Notes: generated by a model not told the origin, from the letters alone. Counted from the stretch's first letter, positions 1 to 13,406 are shown. The stretch is 64,000 nucleotides of DNA from Paragorgia papillata (GCA_035771165.1 JAWNZC010000025.1:4251501-4315500); one strand, 5' to 3'. Numbers and translations are program-made.

Positions 1-2274
1 ACGTGTTCATCGTACACACGAGCAAGGAAAGTTACAAGGAACTTGTCAAGAAAAACTTGGTCGTCTGTGCGGGGCTTAATACGCAGCACTTTTTTCACTC
101 TTAAATTTTTTCCCGTGTGAAGATAATATATTATTTTAAGATCACTTGAAACAACGAGATTGCGTTGTAGAGGATTTTTTGATGGAAGAGATAACAAAAA
201 ACATATAGTCAGTCTTTTCTATAATGTTCGCCATAATTCTTAATATATTAATTCTTCGTGTTATAGCACCTATGACCACTTTGTCTAAAATACGATTATA
301 ACTCGTAAACAATTGACTGTTTTATATTAACGCGTTAATACAGATATGAATCATGTGGTCTACCGCACATCTGGGACGTTCCTCTGTAAACAAACGTTTT
401 TCCGCTTCTGTGATAAATTGTTATATGAAAGTTTCGATATATTATTCGTTCACCAGAAGTACTTATAAAATCAGTTGAAATGTCATTAACCAACTCCTCC
501 CTAACCAAAAGCGGCTCTATAGCCTTGCGTGCATGAGATTCTACACTCGATTGATTGGCCTTGTGTGGGCAAGCACATGCAATGCGTCAATAAGTCATTA
601 GACACTTAACCCACTCCTGCTTGAGCCGGCCAAAAGCGGCCGGTTAATCACCCTAGGCAGTAACAGGTTAAAAAGAAATAACACTTGTTTTCGAAGACTG
701 AAAAATCGCATTTGTGTTTGGCAAAATCTTATTTTGGCAAGGACTCGACGTCGTGTGAATTTTTATTCTTACTTTCCACAGTATTACTTTCGATTGTTAT
801 TTTTTGATATTGTTAACTACCTAAGATATAGGATTATAAGAGCCATATAATATGACATACTACTAATGTTTCGAGAGGTTTTGACAAGGCTTTTGCGATT
901 TGCTATAGACCACAAGGATTAGAACTACTGGTTTCTAGGGATGGGCGCAATTGAGACATCCTGTCTCTTAAGACGTTTACTTAATATGATCTTATCTTTG
1001 TGGGAAACTTCGAATGTTTTTATTTTTGAACGGCTAACGCTTGACATGAAACATGAAAGGTAAAATATCTTCAGTCTCAAACGTTCCTATACTTTGTTTG
1101 GATTCAGACTAGTATCAGTTGGCTTAGTGGTAACATATGTGTATACATATATACCCAAGATACACGCATATGGTGTTGGTATGTTTGTAATTCCAGACAT
1201 AATGTTGTTGGTTGTGAGAACGACGTGTGAAGTTGTTTGAATTATTTTATAGTTGTAATTGTTTATGATTTCAGGTGCATATAATGAGATCTATAACGTC
1301 TAGTTGAACTCAGATACCAAAATAAACAACAGTAAAGTAACAGAGCAGAATATAGCCGGCGCTATACGTTTGGGGGGAGAGAAGGCGCAGGCTAATTTTC
1401 ACACGTTCTTCGTTCCAAAACATCTTTGCATGAGTTCACAACATTTTTCGCTTTGCTATAGACGTATATAGTGTACACATGATTGTCGGTATATTGTTCA
1501 ACTGTTGACCGGCTGCAAGCTTGTTAGAGCAAAGTGAAAATGTGGTAAACTGCCGAGATTTTTAGCGTCAAAACTCTAAAGTTTTGAATTGAAAATTTGA
1601 TTGGAGCCCTCTTTCACATTTTACTCTAAACGTCAGTGTTTCGTTGCTAAAGCCTAGATCTCACTCGTCGTAAGAATCGTATGAATCGGAGACCGTTCCA
1701 TCCCCAACTGTCGGCGATTTTTACGACCGCCATGCGTTCACATTTGTTTCGACTTATCGTAAGAATCGTAAGAATTGGGGATTTTTCCTGTCCCCGGTCG
1801 TCGCAGACGAGTGGTTTCAGTGTTCTTCCGTGTTCACACATGTCGTGACTAGTCGTAAGAATCCCCGAGATCGTCGGCGACCGTCTGGGATGCGTTTTCG
1901 AAATAGAAATGATTCCGATTCTTGCGATGCTTCCGATCAGATCGGCGACTGTCTGGGACGTTATTTCAACCAAGTTCACACTTGTCGTAACAACCCCAGA
2001 CGATCAGGGACAGGAAAAATCCCCGATTGTTACGATTCTTACGACAAGTGAGAACCAGGCTTAAAAATGTCAGCAAGTTACCACCTTTTCACCTTTGCTC
2101 TATCCAAAATACTGTCTACGCACCACTTTACGTTTTTGCAAGCTTGATATGTTGTTTTGTTTTTGTTTTTTCTCTTTGATTGTTAAGAAGTTAATGATTG
2201 CCTTTTGCTCAATAATAATTATTATTATGATTATTATTATTATTGATATTATTAGTTTGAACTATTATTATTAG
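1..2274. other. Gene-free left flank
   Basis: I see no exon I can support here. The first recognisable exon to the right starts in the middle of a CRAL-TRIO domain, so earlier exons of the RhoGEF gene must lie in this stretch or beyond the left edge; I could not identify them. The stretch holds a terminal-inverted-repeat element (about 648-2064) and, near 600-675, a degenerate copy of the short repeat that reads roughly 'cccactcctgcttgagcc'. Confidence 0.6.
648..2064. mobile_element. Terminal-inverted-repeat element region, possible TAA target duplication
   Basis: A sequence starting AAAGCCTAGATCTCACTCGT at 1649 is matched in inverted orientation by the stretch ending AAGTGAGAACCAGGCTT near 2062, so the element itself spans about 1649-2063. 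Inner segments (GTCGTAAGAATCGTA, GGGGATTTTTCCTGTCCCC) also recur inverted near 2030-2047. TAA flanks both ends, which would fit a 3-bp PIF/Harbinger-type target. The interval before 1649 carries only a degenerate repeat copy and plain AT-rich DNA. No transposase coding is visible, so it would be a non-autonomous (MITE-like) copy. Confidence 0.6.
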
Positions 2275-4119
2275 GAGATGCGTCCTGGTAGTATCTATAT
2301 GGCTTATATTCTTGGAAGGAAAGATTCATATTTACTGATGTTTAGCGCAAATAAACTAAAGGAGCAACTAAAATTCCAGGTAACTATAATTTAGTTGTAC
2401 AGTTACAGTTATTATAAATGGTAATATGATAAGTTGTACGTATACATGTAGTGCATGTGGTACGTTTGCGAGCTTGGTGTAATGTAACAGACGTTTGGTG
2501 GACGTTCATCAAGCTCAATTACTCAGAAAAGATTTCTGAGCCCCAGACAAGGTTCGAACCTGCAACCTTCTAATGACCAGTTAGAGCGTCTATAGCCAGT
2601 CATTATAGGTAATTGAGCTTGACGAACGTCCAACAAACGTCTGTTATTATAAATAGTATTAATTAAACTATTATATATTGTAATTTGTGTGATAATAATT
2701 TAAACGTCTACTCATTTTATTGGTCCGTTTTACTCAGATATTTATTCCACTTTTACAGTTTAAATTTCTGTCATCTCTTGACGATGTACTTAATTCCATT
2801 AACCTCGATCAAATTCCGATCTCGTTTGGTGGAACATTTGATTATGATCATGATGCGTGGCTTCAGTTTAGGCTGGTAAGATGATTTAATGATGGGGTCT
2901 TTTTACATTCAAATTTAAAAAATCTCTCATGTCTATATTTTTTATAAAAAAGTTATAGCAAAGGCTGAAACTAAAAAGCTGTTTTACTTTCAGAAACAAG
3001 AACCATTTATGGCTGGTTGTCGAAGTGCCATTAAGCTGGCGCTGTCGGCTATTGACGAGCTTGGCATCGGAAAGTGTGGTGACAATGTCGAGGAATGTCA
3101 AACGATGCTCGAGGAACACGAGAATAGAGTTACGGCCGTGTTCTCTGATAGTAGACTTTCAGCTTTACAGTTGGAAGGCGAGCAGTTGATCGTTAATCTT
3201 AAACAAAGTGATTCGATGGATCAAACGCTAGACTGGAAAGACACCATGGAGATTTTGTCTAAGTTATATTTTAAAATGAATCATGTTTTTTCAAAACTGG
3301 ACGTTCTGTGCCGAAAAAGGAAGCGGGAATTGGAAGATTGTCTACAACTGAAGTGCTTCAAGGAGGAATATGCTAAGGTATTGAAATGTAATTTTGAGTG
3401 AAATCTCATTACCATCTCTATTTGGCCTTACGAGAACGTGGACTGGACTGCAGTGCCGTAGAGTAGGGTAGGGTAGGGTAGGGTAGGGTAGGGTAGGGTA
3501 GGGTAGGGTAGGGTAGGGTAGGGTAGGGTAGGGTAGGGTAGGGTAGAGTAGGGGTAGGGTAGGGTAGAGTAGAGTAGAGTAGGGTAGGGTAGAGTGGGGT
3601 GGAGTGGAGTGGAGTGGATTGTGGAGGAATGGAGTGCAGTGGAGTCAAACTCGTACCCAGGAACTTATCTCCGCTCCGCCGCCGTGGGGGCGGTGGTGTG
3701 GTGCACATGGATGTGATGGATATAAGCTCTACGTTGTCACAAAAATATCTTGTTTTTTCTTATTATGGCTAAGAACTGCAACCTTGTTCTCAGAACCTAT
3801 GTGAGTAACAGGTGGTAACTCTGTAACTGCAAGATGGAGTAAAGTTCGAATACGGTGGTCAATTTCGATTTATTTCGACATACAGTGATTTTGACATCCT
3901 CTAATGTTCAAAATATCCGTGTTTAGGTTCTCACGTGGATTGAAAATGATGGATCAGCGTATCTGGAGAAGCCTGTTGAACTAGCCGAGTCCTACAGTCA
4001 TGCTATAAGTCAGCACAATGGATTGGAAAAATTCATTACCCTAGCCAAGGTGACAAAAAAATATAGCTTTTTATTTAAATCGATATTTCAATTAGAAATC
4101 TTTCGGTATGCCATTTTTA

Positions 4120-4186
<67 letters not shown>

Positions 4187-7100
4187 CGTCCGTCCGTCCA
4201 ATTTTTTTGTCAAAATTTTGTCAGTGGGCTTACATTATCATCCATAGTGTAACAAAATGAAAAAATGTTGCATTACATTTGATCTCACATGTCGTAATGA
4301 GATTTCATTCCTCTTTTATTCCATTCTTTCATTCCATTCTAGTCGAACATCATGCAAGCACAAGACCTGCTTGAAGATGGTAGCAATCTCATCCAGTCAG
4401 GTAGCGCTGAAGGAATTGGTATTAAAGAAATGTGTAAAGTACTGAAATCCAAACTGGATAAATTTACTGCAAAGCTGGAAGCAAGACGGTTGTCTCTTGT
4501 AGTGTGTATTGAATTCCATCAGCTTGTTCGACAGGTATTTGCAATCTAAGGGGGTTTTCCATTTACATGCGCCTCAACTTAACTACAGCACAGACAACGA
4601 ATGTTTTGAGCCAAAGTCCTGTATCACAGTAAATTGTGATAATTTAGTACGATGGAAGATTTTGGCTCAAAACGTCAGAAATTCGTTTTCAAAAATCTCC
4701 GTATTTCGCCATCTTTCAGATTTTCTATATGTATCAGTTTTGCGGTGTCTGATTTGAAATAAAATATTTTAGTGTTCGAATTGGAGTATCCACTCCCTGA
4801 AACACATGGCCTTGATGAACATGGAAGCATCGAACACAGCTGGAGGTGTTGCTTCTCTCAAAGACAATATGGAAGGATTTCTTCAAGAGTTTCCCATGTG
4901 GTCAGAGGCTAAACTAAACAAGATGAACGAACTGTCGTGTAAATTGGCCAACGAAGAGCTACAGAGTCAGGCTGAGAAATGTCTGTCTGAATACAAGGAA
5001 GTTGAAGACATGTTTATCCGACGTCAAGAGACACTCCAGAGAGCAGCTGTTAGAGTTCAAGTGAGTATGGCAAAAGTTATGAAGTCAATCTTAAGCAACA
5101 GTTCTCATCTTTTGGAAAGTCGACGTCGTCCTGAAGACGTGAAAATGCTTTAAGTATAGAGTTGTATAAAGAACAAGGACTGAGATTACTATGGGGACTA
5201 AATTATTCACTCTCTTTGTTTTGCAAAATAATTTTTGAAAACTTCTTGGAGGCATATACTTTTAAATCTTATGTATTTTGCTTCGACTAACGCCAGGCGA
5301 TTTGGAGAACCTAGCGACGGGAAAAGGTCAAGTCCCTATTAAAGCACGTGTTGTAGCCAATCCGAAAGCGTGTTGCATCTACCTTATTTTATAATTATTC
5401 TAGGTACCCGGTGCCGCGACGAATGGCGCGAGTGAAGGCTCCTCATCGACATCAACTTCGAACTCAACGTCTGGAGTTCACGAAGACGACCCCGAACTAT
5501 ACAGCGATGAGGACGAGAATGAGAAATTGGATCTACCTGAGGAAGATGTACCACTTTCACCAAGCAGGAGGAAGAAAAGGAACGAGAATGAAGAACAACA
5601 AAATCTGTTCTATAATTTGAAAGAGGTAATTCTAATTTGAATTCTATAATTCTAATTCTGTAATTCTAATTCTATAATTCTAATTTTATAATTCTAATTC
5701 TATAATTCTAATTCTATAATTCTAATTTTATAATTCTAATTTTATAATTCTAATTCTATAATTCTAATTCTGTAATTCTATATTTCGAATTCGAATTCCA
5801 ATTCTTTTAGGAATCTGGAGAGCTCGATGAACAAAGTTATGAAGACTTGTCACCGAAAACTAAGGAGTAAGAAACCTTAAAATCTAGCCATTGGCACATG
5901 ATTCCCCCTTCCAAATCATTCAAGTATATTTTGTACTACTGATTCTCTATATATGCTTTCTTATTCAAATTCAGAAAGTTGAAGTATATCGTCGGAGAGA
6001 TGGTGGACACTGAACGGGATTATGTTAAATCATTGGAATACATTATTCAGGTAAACTTACGTTTTTCGGAGAGATCTTAAAACACTGAATTCCATCAACA
6101 GTACCCCCATCCTCTTCTAATTTTGCCTGGGATATGCAATATATTTAACAGTTATACCATGAGCTCGAGTCGTATATGAGCTCATAGCCAACGAGGCGCT
6201 TCGCCGAGTTGGCTATTAGTTCGTATACGACGAGAGCGAATGGTATAACTGTTTTATTATATAGCCAAGCACTGTACAAGAGACAAAATTACATGCAGCG
6301 AAATGTTTCGAACGACAAACTTCCGGCATAGGCAACTAATACTTCCGCCATGCGTAATGATGCATTCACATAGAGTTTCTCGCTGAGCTGTTCGGTAAAC
6401 AGCTTTGAAATGTTGCATAAATGTTGCTCGAGAGGCAACAAATGTGTTAAGCAGATCAACAAAAAAGATTAAAAGGTACCTTTATGAAGTCAAAAGGTGG
6501 GTCAGTTGTTTATATTAGCGTTGCTGTCGTGAAAAAGGTTTTGATTTCATGCAAAAATGAAACTGAAACACCTTCGGCAGTGAAACTAAATTACTTAGTT
6601 GGTTGTTTTTGAAAAAGAACATGCTTTTTACTACTCCAAATGCTTATCTAAATAAAAAATGTCTCTTTACTGGTGATCTCCTACGAAATGTGTGTTGTAA
6701 GCTTGATTTTAACTGCGAGTTTCTTTGTTTGGCAACAAATTAATATCAACCCGTTAATTTAGTCAGGTTTTTGAAGTAAAAATACGTAATTTTTAGGTGA
6801 ATTTTACCATTTACCATGCTAAATTGTGTATTTGTTAATGTATTTTTACACAATGTTGTTTTTTTATACATTGGTTTGAGGGTGTTGATGTTTTTCTGTA
6901 TAAAAATCCGTCAATTTCAACTCTTTTCGGCAGTTTAAAAAAAGGTGCCGCCATCTTGTTTTTCCTCTACTAGTAGGATATGAGCTGATAGCCTGGTAGT
7001 AGGGGACCAATCAGATTACGCAAAAGCTCATATCCGATAGCATGCTATATAATAAATATATATATGTATATATATATGAAGAAATTACATAGATTAAGCC

Positions 7101-10100
7101 AACTTTTACTTTGTTTGAGATGCTATATCAAACACTCGGAGAAGTGTTTCATCAGGATATTCAAACGCCTCGAAGTTTGCTCAAAGTTTGGGAAATCTTA
7201 AGAAGGAAGTCTTGAGGCTTTTGTGAAAATCATTTATAATATTTTTAGAATTATGTAAAGCAAATGGACAGCGAGGATTTACCAGCATCCCTGAGAGGAA
7301 GAAAGAACTTAGTTTTTGGAAATATTGAGAGATTATATGATTTCCACCATCGGTAAGTTATTTTAGGAGTTGGTATTAGATTGTTCAACTTTATCGTATA
7401 TATATGTTTTGCTTTTTATCCTAAATAATAATTTTATTTACTATGCATATTAAAGAAGATTTTTTTTGTTTTGTTTTAGTTATTTTTCACAAGAGCTAGA
7501 AAGATGTGTTGAAAGACCTTTTCAAATTGGCAGCTGTTTTTTGAAATGGGTTAGTGAGAGATTTATTTCATTGTCAGACAATTTTGTACAGGCAGTTATG
7601 TTTGCTTTGCTTTAATTTGTTTTTATCATCTTTTGCAGGAACGGCAATTTTTCCTGTACGCTTTGTACAATAAGAATAAACCAATATCAGATGAACTTCT
7701 CAGGGACCATGGAAGTGCATATTTTAGGGTACGGGAATGTTCCTAGAATTTTTGTTCTCGTGTGGTGGTGGTTGTAGAGGCGGTAATGAGTAATGATTTA
7801 TTTAACGTCGTAAGCACAGGATGTGGTCGCCCAATCATCTGAGCCAGAGGCTCATGTTAAAAGTGCACGACGTAAGCTAAGACCCAAGTGTTGATTTTAC
7901 GGAGGGAGGAAAACCGCAGAACTCTGCGAAAAACCCTCGAAGCACAGGAGAGACCAACTAAACTCTACTCACATGAAATTCAAATTCGGTTATTCCCAGA
8001 CGGTCACTCATCCAAGTACTAACCCCGTCCAACTGGGCTTAACTATAGCGGTGAGAGGCAGCGCCCTAACAGCACACGCCACCCGTGCTTCCCGGTGGTG
8101 TTGGTAGTGGTTATGCTGCTGCTTGTGGTGGTGGTGGTGGTGGTGGTGGTGGTGGTTGTGATGATGGTGATGGTACTGGTGGTAGCGGTAGTAACAAGTA
8201 AAGAAGTAGACACCTTAGTTCTTCATTGTGGATAGCTTAAACGAGGAACCCGTCTCAGTTGCCCGGGACACACATGCACGTATACTGATTCGCGTACATC
8301 GTAACTTTTCTTCCATTTTCTTAGAAAAGACAAGAACAACTTAACGACAAACTCGACCTTTGTAGCTATCTGATTAAACCTGTTCAACGCATTGGCAAAT
8401 ATGCTTTACTGCTGAGGGTAAGAGACTCTTTGATTTAAATAATATGTCATGATTATTATTTATTATTCACGTAAATGAGTTTTTTCTCTTCAAGGACATG
8501 ATTAAAGTTATCGAGGTGGACTCGACGTGTACGGTGCATCTACGGGTTAGTACAAATATAATTGTACTTTATGTATATTAAGTCAACTGCAGTAAAATTT
8601 TACTTTTAAATATGAAGTGTTTAAATATGTTTGGAAACAAAAGTTTTTGTTTGACTTTTAGCATGCTCAAGAAATGGTGAAATCCCAGTTGAGACACGGT
8701 AACGATCTGCTTGCCATGGATTCCATACGGGAATGTGATGTAAGTTTTGTGACGTAAATTTGGAAGTGTTTAAGTGTGCTGAGAATCAGTGTCATGCATA
8801 TATGCATACAGCCAACATTATTTCCAACGTTCGATGCCATGTTATCAAAAGTGTTTTTCGTTTGTCTTTCTAGGTAAATGTCAAGGAACAAGGACGGCTT
8901 TTACGCCAGGTAGTGTATTATCATTTGTATATACCTTTAGAACAATTGTGCGAAATAGACCTGACGTCGCAAGTTGTCATGCATATAGATTATATACCTT
9001 GCAACATGCTGTTCGCGGGTTTATCACAGGTTTTTTTTCACAAAGCAACTTAGATTGTGAGAATGTTGTGGCTTGATCAGGCAAGGTGTTCAGGAAGGGA
9101 TTGATTTTTAGCAAAATTTTGCCTTACTAATAAATGCGCAGCACTGGCAGTGAAAGCAGTCACAGTTAAGGCCTGGCCAAACGCTTTCAACATTTCATTC
9201 AACATCGTTCAACATTATTGAATTCAATCGTGATTCAACATGTTGAAAGCGTTTGGCCACCCTGTTGAATGATGTTGAACGTTGTTGAATGGTGTTGAAT
9301 TGTATGCCAATAGTATGCCAATAGTATGCCAATTATAATGCTTAATACCCAAGCAAAGCTAGAAAGCCAAGATAACGTGGCGAAAGCCAAAATTCCCACT
9401 GTTTTGAGGAAGGTTGTGAAAACTTGAAAACCGTTGTTTGGTTATATAGGATGACTTTATTGTGTGGCAAAGTAAGAAGAAACACTGTCGACGAGTCTTT
9501 CTTTTCGAAGACATGGTGTTGTTTAGTAAAACGAGAAAGCAAGCGAGTGGAGCTGATATTTTTATCTACAAAAGTTGTCTCAAGGTTAGTGGTGCGAGGA
9601 CCGTCGAGAGCCAGAACGGGCCCCGGGTCATAATCTGCGTGCGGGCCCCCTCCGATATTTTTAGTTTTAATAGCGTCATCTTGAAGTGAATAAACCAAAC
9701 ACAAACCATCGCATTCGCATTATATTTGGTAATTTTTTTGTAATTATTATAATATATGATATATCTCCATAGACTAATTTTTTGCGGGCCCCTTCTGGGC
9801 CCAGGCCCCGGGGTAATTACCCCCCCCCCCCCCCCCCCTCGACGGTACTGAGTAACACGCAGCAACCGATGGAACCTTTACTTTTTTGCAGACTGCTGAC
9901 ATTGGTTTAACGGAATCCGTTGGTGATAGTGGTTTGAGGTTTGAACTTTGGTTTAGAAGAAGGCGAAACGTAAAAGATACCGTTATCCTACAGGTTTGAT
10001 ATAGTTTAGTTCCACTGGTTTACGCACTCTTTGCCCTTCAAAGCGAGCACAATACGAGGGTGAGCTCTAGATAGTAGTCGTCAAAACCATGTTGAGCCCA

Positions 10101-12587
10101 CAAACACCACTAACCCAGAGGTGACATATAGTATTTTTCTACGTGCACGTGGATAACAGCGTTCGTGTTGAAAAAGACATGGAAAACTCTCCATCCTGGA
10201 CCTTTATTATGTTATCGGCAGTCACAGCGGATATGTAGATACCTTCAAAAAAGGAAACGACGTTATTCGGGAGTTTGAAATATCGACCAGGGATTTCGGA
10301 AGTAAGTCTATTTACTTCATGTTCAAGCAGAAGTTTTTTGTTGATACATGTATTGTTGAAAAGGTATTTGACGTCACCGCAGAATTAAGTAGTGTCGACG
10401 GGCTCAACATGGTTTTGACGACTACTATAGTTCTAGTGCTCACCCAATACGAGGCATTACGAGCATGCGTACTAGGATGCAATCTCGTGGACAAATTCTA
10501 CAGTTATAGAGAAAAGATACCGTGTGACATTATAGGTTCAGGCCATTATGTTGGGATCAGGTTCTATTAATTTCCATACGCCAAGTGGACACATCTTCGG
10601 GAAGGGTTACCTCACTTTCTTTCATTTAGTGCTTACCTCCTATGTTTCTCTTAATAAGTAAATTATACCTTCAGTTTTGCAAGAAGTTGATGGCAATATG
10701 AACATCCCCACTGTTTTCTTTTATGTTGATCAGGCTAAAAACATGGAAACAAAGACATCGTGGGTGATTGAAATTACTCGACTACTCTGGCGACAGGCCG
10801 TCAGAAATAGAGGTAAAGATACACTAAGGCAACCACTGGCCTATATATAATTGGACTGCGGGTTCCCTATATCAACCAAACACAATGCCAAAGTGCGGTG
10901 CTCTGTTTGGCGTTAAAAATGTCGCGTTAAAAACGTCCCATTAAAAACGTCGCTTGTTATGGATTCCACACGAACGAACCAATCCAAGATGGCGGTTAAC
11001 TCTGTCCTGTCCGAATCGGTCTTTAGTATTTTATTCTGGCTAACGCCAGACGATTGTATTCACCTCTGGGGAAGCCCTCGGACAGGAATGAGTTAATGTG
11101 TTCAACAGTGCATGTATCCCTAATCTTTTCTGTCTATCTTTCTTTCTTTCTTTCTTTCTAGAGTACGGTTTGGCAGAGGCCACAACGGGCATAAGCGTGG
11201 GTAGCCAGCCCGGGGAACAAATGCCGACGACCAGATCTCCGATGTACGACGAATCGTTGCACTTCAGCCCAACGACCAGTATGTCGGTGATTACTGGGGA
11301 CAGGTCCCTCTCAAGTACTTATTCAAGTCCGTTGTTAAAGAGACGTTTTACCCGCACCAGGTTGACCACTTTAAAACGAAACCTCGGAGAACGACCGATG
11401 TCGACGCTGTCGTATACCGACCACCCGACGTCAGGTGGCGAGGACCGTTTTTCGATTGTAAATGAACCTGAAAACACACCCGAAGAACAAAACGTTGGCT
11501 CACGGCATATCGCGAGAAAATCTAAATCGCATCCCGCGGATTTAACAGATTCTCGCGAGGATTTTCAATTCGAGCGACGGCCTTCGCTTAAGCAGAGGTT
11601 GTTTGGAGGACTGGGACGAACGAAGAGCCAAGATAGCGAGGCTAAGTCACATCAAGCCTTAACACAAAGCAATGATAGTTTAAACTCAAAAGGAAGTAAA
11701 TCGAAAAGACGAACATTCATAGAGCGTTTTACGGGCTCGAGGCCTCTTAGTACGATTGAGGTGTCGGATTGCAGTGAACATGAACAAATTCATAGAACTA
11801 GATCTGATGCTACTATCCTACAAAAATCTCTGTCCAGGAACACGACGGAGTCGGAAATTCGGACTCCACAAGCGTTAATCACGGAAACCTCTGCAAGTAG
11901 CGCTAGCTATCATAGTGTGGTAAGTTGAAGTTTTTTAAACTTTTTGAGAGAACTCTGTCTATCTTAGTCCATCCAGATTGCCTGGCGGAAAATAAATTAT
12001 CAAGGATTAGGGTGACTGAGAGTATCCATGGCTAGTCATGAGTCAAAGCAAAAAAGACACGACTCTGACTTCAAGATACTGTGTGACTTGACTTCAAGAT
12101 ACTGTGACTTGACTTTAGGATACTGTGACTTGACTTCAAGATACTGTGTGACTTGACTTTAGGATACTGTGACTCTGACTTCAAGATACTGTGGGACTTT
12201 GACTTCAAGATACTGCGACTTGACTTCAAGATACTGTGTGACTTGACTTCAAGATACTGTGACTCTGACTTCAAGATACTGTGTGACTTGACTTCAAGAT
12301 ACTGCGACTTGACTTCAAGTTACTGTGACTTGACTTTAGGATACTGACTTGACTTCAAGATACTGTGACTTTGACTTCAAGATTCTGTGACTTGACTTGA
12401 AGATACTGTGTGACTTGACTTCAAGATACTGTGACTTGACTTCAAGATACTGCGACTTGACTTCAAGATACTCTAACTTGACACGGAACGCCGGGACTTG
12501 GTGCTGACCAAAATTATCGTAGCCTCAGCTTGTGACGGGAATACATATATTAACATATTTTTCTGGTTGTTTCATTTACAGGTCTGA
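2275..12587 (+). CDS. PLEKHG4: PLEKHG4/puratrophin-1-like Rho guanine nucleotide exchange factor (5' partial)
   Basis: Predicted Rho-family GTPase activator linked to actin control. Exons read: 2275-2379, 2759-2875, 2994-3377, 3927-4049, 4343-4534, 4773-5060, 5404-5625, 5811-5866, 5975-6050, 7249-7352, 7480-7549, 7639-7728, 8325-8417, 8495-8545, 8662-8739, 8874-8909, 9450-9584, 9892-9993, 10734-10812, 11162-11919, 12582-12587; all junctions keep frame. The first two exons encode the end of a CRAL-TRIO domain ([19 protein letters not shown]). Helical spectrin-like segments (2994-5060) and an acidic linker follow. The DH domain runs from 5975 to about 8739 (signature [15 protein letters not shown], then [18 protein letters not shown]), and the PH domain from about 8874 to 10812. 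This order, and the [11 protein letters not shown] block in particular, is what I recall of PLEKHG4/Drosophila quattro rather than MCF2L. The long exon at 11162 encodes a basic, Ser/Thr-rich tail. The last exon contributes only Val-stop; AATAAA signals occur near 12615 and 12725. Upstream exons are missing. Confidence 0.9.
2485..2646. mobile_element. Inverted-repeat element with tRNA-like core
   Basis: Two 37-bp arms (2485-2521 and 2610-2646) are inverted copies differing at about two positions. Between them lies a segment with tRNA-like features: GGTTCGAACCTGCAACC resembles a B box/T-arm, and the minus strand reads like a tRNA body. It sits in the first visible intron of the RhoGEF gene. Confidence 0.65.
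3456..3625 (+). repeat. (GGGTA)n microsatellite
   Basis: Tandem GGGTA units drift into GAGTA and then GGAGT-type units. It is intronic in the RhoGEF gene. The translation on either strand is low-complexity and is not a gene. Confidence 0.95.
4119..4200 (+). repeat. (TCTG)n/(TCCG)n microsatellite
   Basis: About 16 TCTG units followed by four TCCG units, in the RhoGEF intron just before the exon at 4343. Confidence 0.95.
5632..5790 (+). repeat. ATTCTA-type tandem repeat
   Basis: About ten imperfect 13-mers (ATTCTAATTCTAT and variants) fill most of the short intron between exons 5404-5625 and 5811-5866. Confidence 0.9.
6147..6253. repeat. Foldback (palindromic) element
   Basis: Arms AACAGTTATACCAT and ATGGTATAACTGTT enclose further paired blocks (CTCATAGCCAAC / GTTGGCTAT) and a loop reading GAGGCGCTTCGCCGAG. 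A second, weaker palindrome (GGATATGAGCT / AGCTCATATCC) lies at 6975-7038 and may be the far end of the same insertion. Both are in the 1.2-kb RhoGEF intron 6051-7248, which otherwise shows no gene. Confidence 0.75.
7785..8105 (-). mobile_element. 5S rRNA-headed SINE, minus orientation
   Basis: On the minus strand the right part reads as a degenerate 5S rRNA 3' half, including TTAGTACTTGGATGAGTGACC (positions about 7995-8030), which carries the 5S internal promoter region. Downstream of it are a body motif (GGGAGGAAAACC... AACCCTCGAAGCACAGGAGAGACC on the plus strand, 7905-7950) and a tail near 7790. It matches the plus-orientation copy at 19432-19765. It lies in a RhoGEF intron. Confidence 0.8.
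8110..8195 (+). repeat. (GGT)n-rich microsatellite
   Basis: Imperfect GGT/GTGATG repeats immediately next to the SINE, within the RhoGEF intron 7729-8324. Confidence 0.9.
9166..9320 (+). mobile_element. TTAA-starting repeat, truncated copy
   Basis: It begins TTAAGGCCTGGCCAAACGCT and continues with many GTTGAA/TTCAAC units. It is the same family as the full-length element at 39684-40363, but the far terminal repeat is absent. Intronic in the RhoGEF gene. Confidence 0.75.
11007..11098. repeat. Copy of short palindromic TTAA-associated repeat
   Basis: Contains CTGGCTAACGCCAGACGATT and GCCCTCGGACAGGAATGAGTTAA, related to the better copies at 46985-47112 and 48838-48963. It is intronic, just before the long tail exon of the RhoGEF gene. 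Confidence 0.6.
12060..12480 (+). repeat. About 21-bp minisatellite (ACTTGACTTCAAGATACTGT)
   Basis: About 20 imperfect head-to-tail units, some with a GTGT or CT insertion. It fills the last RhoGEF intron, between the exons ending 11919 and starting 12582. Its translations are repetitive and not genes. Confidence 0.95.
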
Positions 12588-12887
12588 CAGGAACTGGCGA
12601 GCTATTCGAGCCAAATAAATACTGAACTGTGTACTATATTAGTATACCTATATAACTTAAAATGAATTATCACCTGCAATGAATGCACTTCAAATGGCTA
12701 AAAACTAGTTGCTACTAATTATAAATAAATTAAATAAATTTTGTTCTTTCAATACCATAAACATCCGAGAATAGTCCCCCGAAAATAATGCCTCGACGCC
12801 CACGAATTTGTGTATAATATGTAGCATAAATAACCTATATTTTTGCAAGCAAAATTGCCCTGTAAATGTGCGATTATTTTGAATATA

Positions 12888-13250
12888 TTAACCCTAGGAA
12901 AGTTCTTTAAAGGTGAATAACAGTCCGTACTGCGCATGTTTACATCTCTATTTACAAAAAAATATACTGATACCTTATTCAAGGTTGTAAGCTTTTCTTG
13001 CTTCCTCTTCATCACTTGTAATTGAAACGAAACATTTTTTAGCGGAAATAGAAGAAATCCGAAGAGATATCCTCGCCGAATCACTTGGTTTTCCGCCATG
13101 TTGTTCCGAACGGTTTACATTAAGCTGACTACTTCATGTAACTATCTACGAATGTCTTGTTTGTGAGACCCACCAAAACAAAGATGGCGGATCATGCGCA
13201 GCACGGACTGTTATCCACCTTTAAAAATATCTAGGGCTTATTATCTGAAG
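12888..13250. mobile_element. MITE with about 50-bp terminal inverted repeats
   Basis: The left end (AACCCTAGG..., then AAAGGTGAATAACAGTCCGT, then GCGCATG) is mirrored on the right (CATGCGCAG, ACGGACTGTTATCCACCTTT, CTAGGGCTTA). No coding capacity is visible. It lies in the spacer between the RhoGEF and TMEM70 genes. Confidence 0.8.
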
Positions 13251-13406
13251 TTTACGGTATGTTATCAGTTTCTGTGATAACAAAAGATGAAAACTTTCAT
13301 ATGTAAAGTCAAATATTTGGTAATAAAACGTTGGTAAGAAAAAATCGTGTTTTGTACTGTTTTGTGTGGAGAATAAAAATTGGAAACAGTGCAGTACGTT
13401 TGTATA

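Noticed and set aside
3418..3708. Possible telomeric array (GGGTA)n
   Set aside because: The unit is five bases (GGGTA), not TTAGGG, and it lies inside a gene.
7995..8105. Possible 5S rRNA gene (also 19441-19535)
   Set aside because: Only the 3' half resembles 5S, the 5' half is replaced and a SINE body follows.
10319..10570. 83-residue plus-strand frame in a RhoGEF intron
   Set aside because: No homology, no splice signals joining it, and the phases of flanking exons already fit without it.
12060..12480. CRISPR-like regular repeats
   Set aside because: Units are contiguous with no unique spacers and lie in an animal intron; this is a minisatellite.
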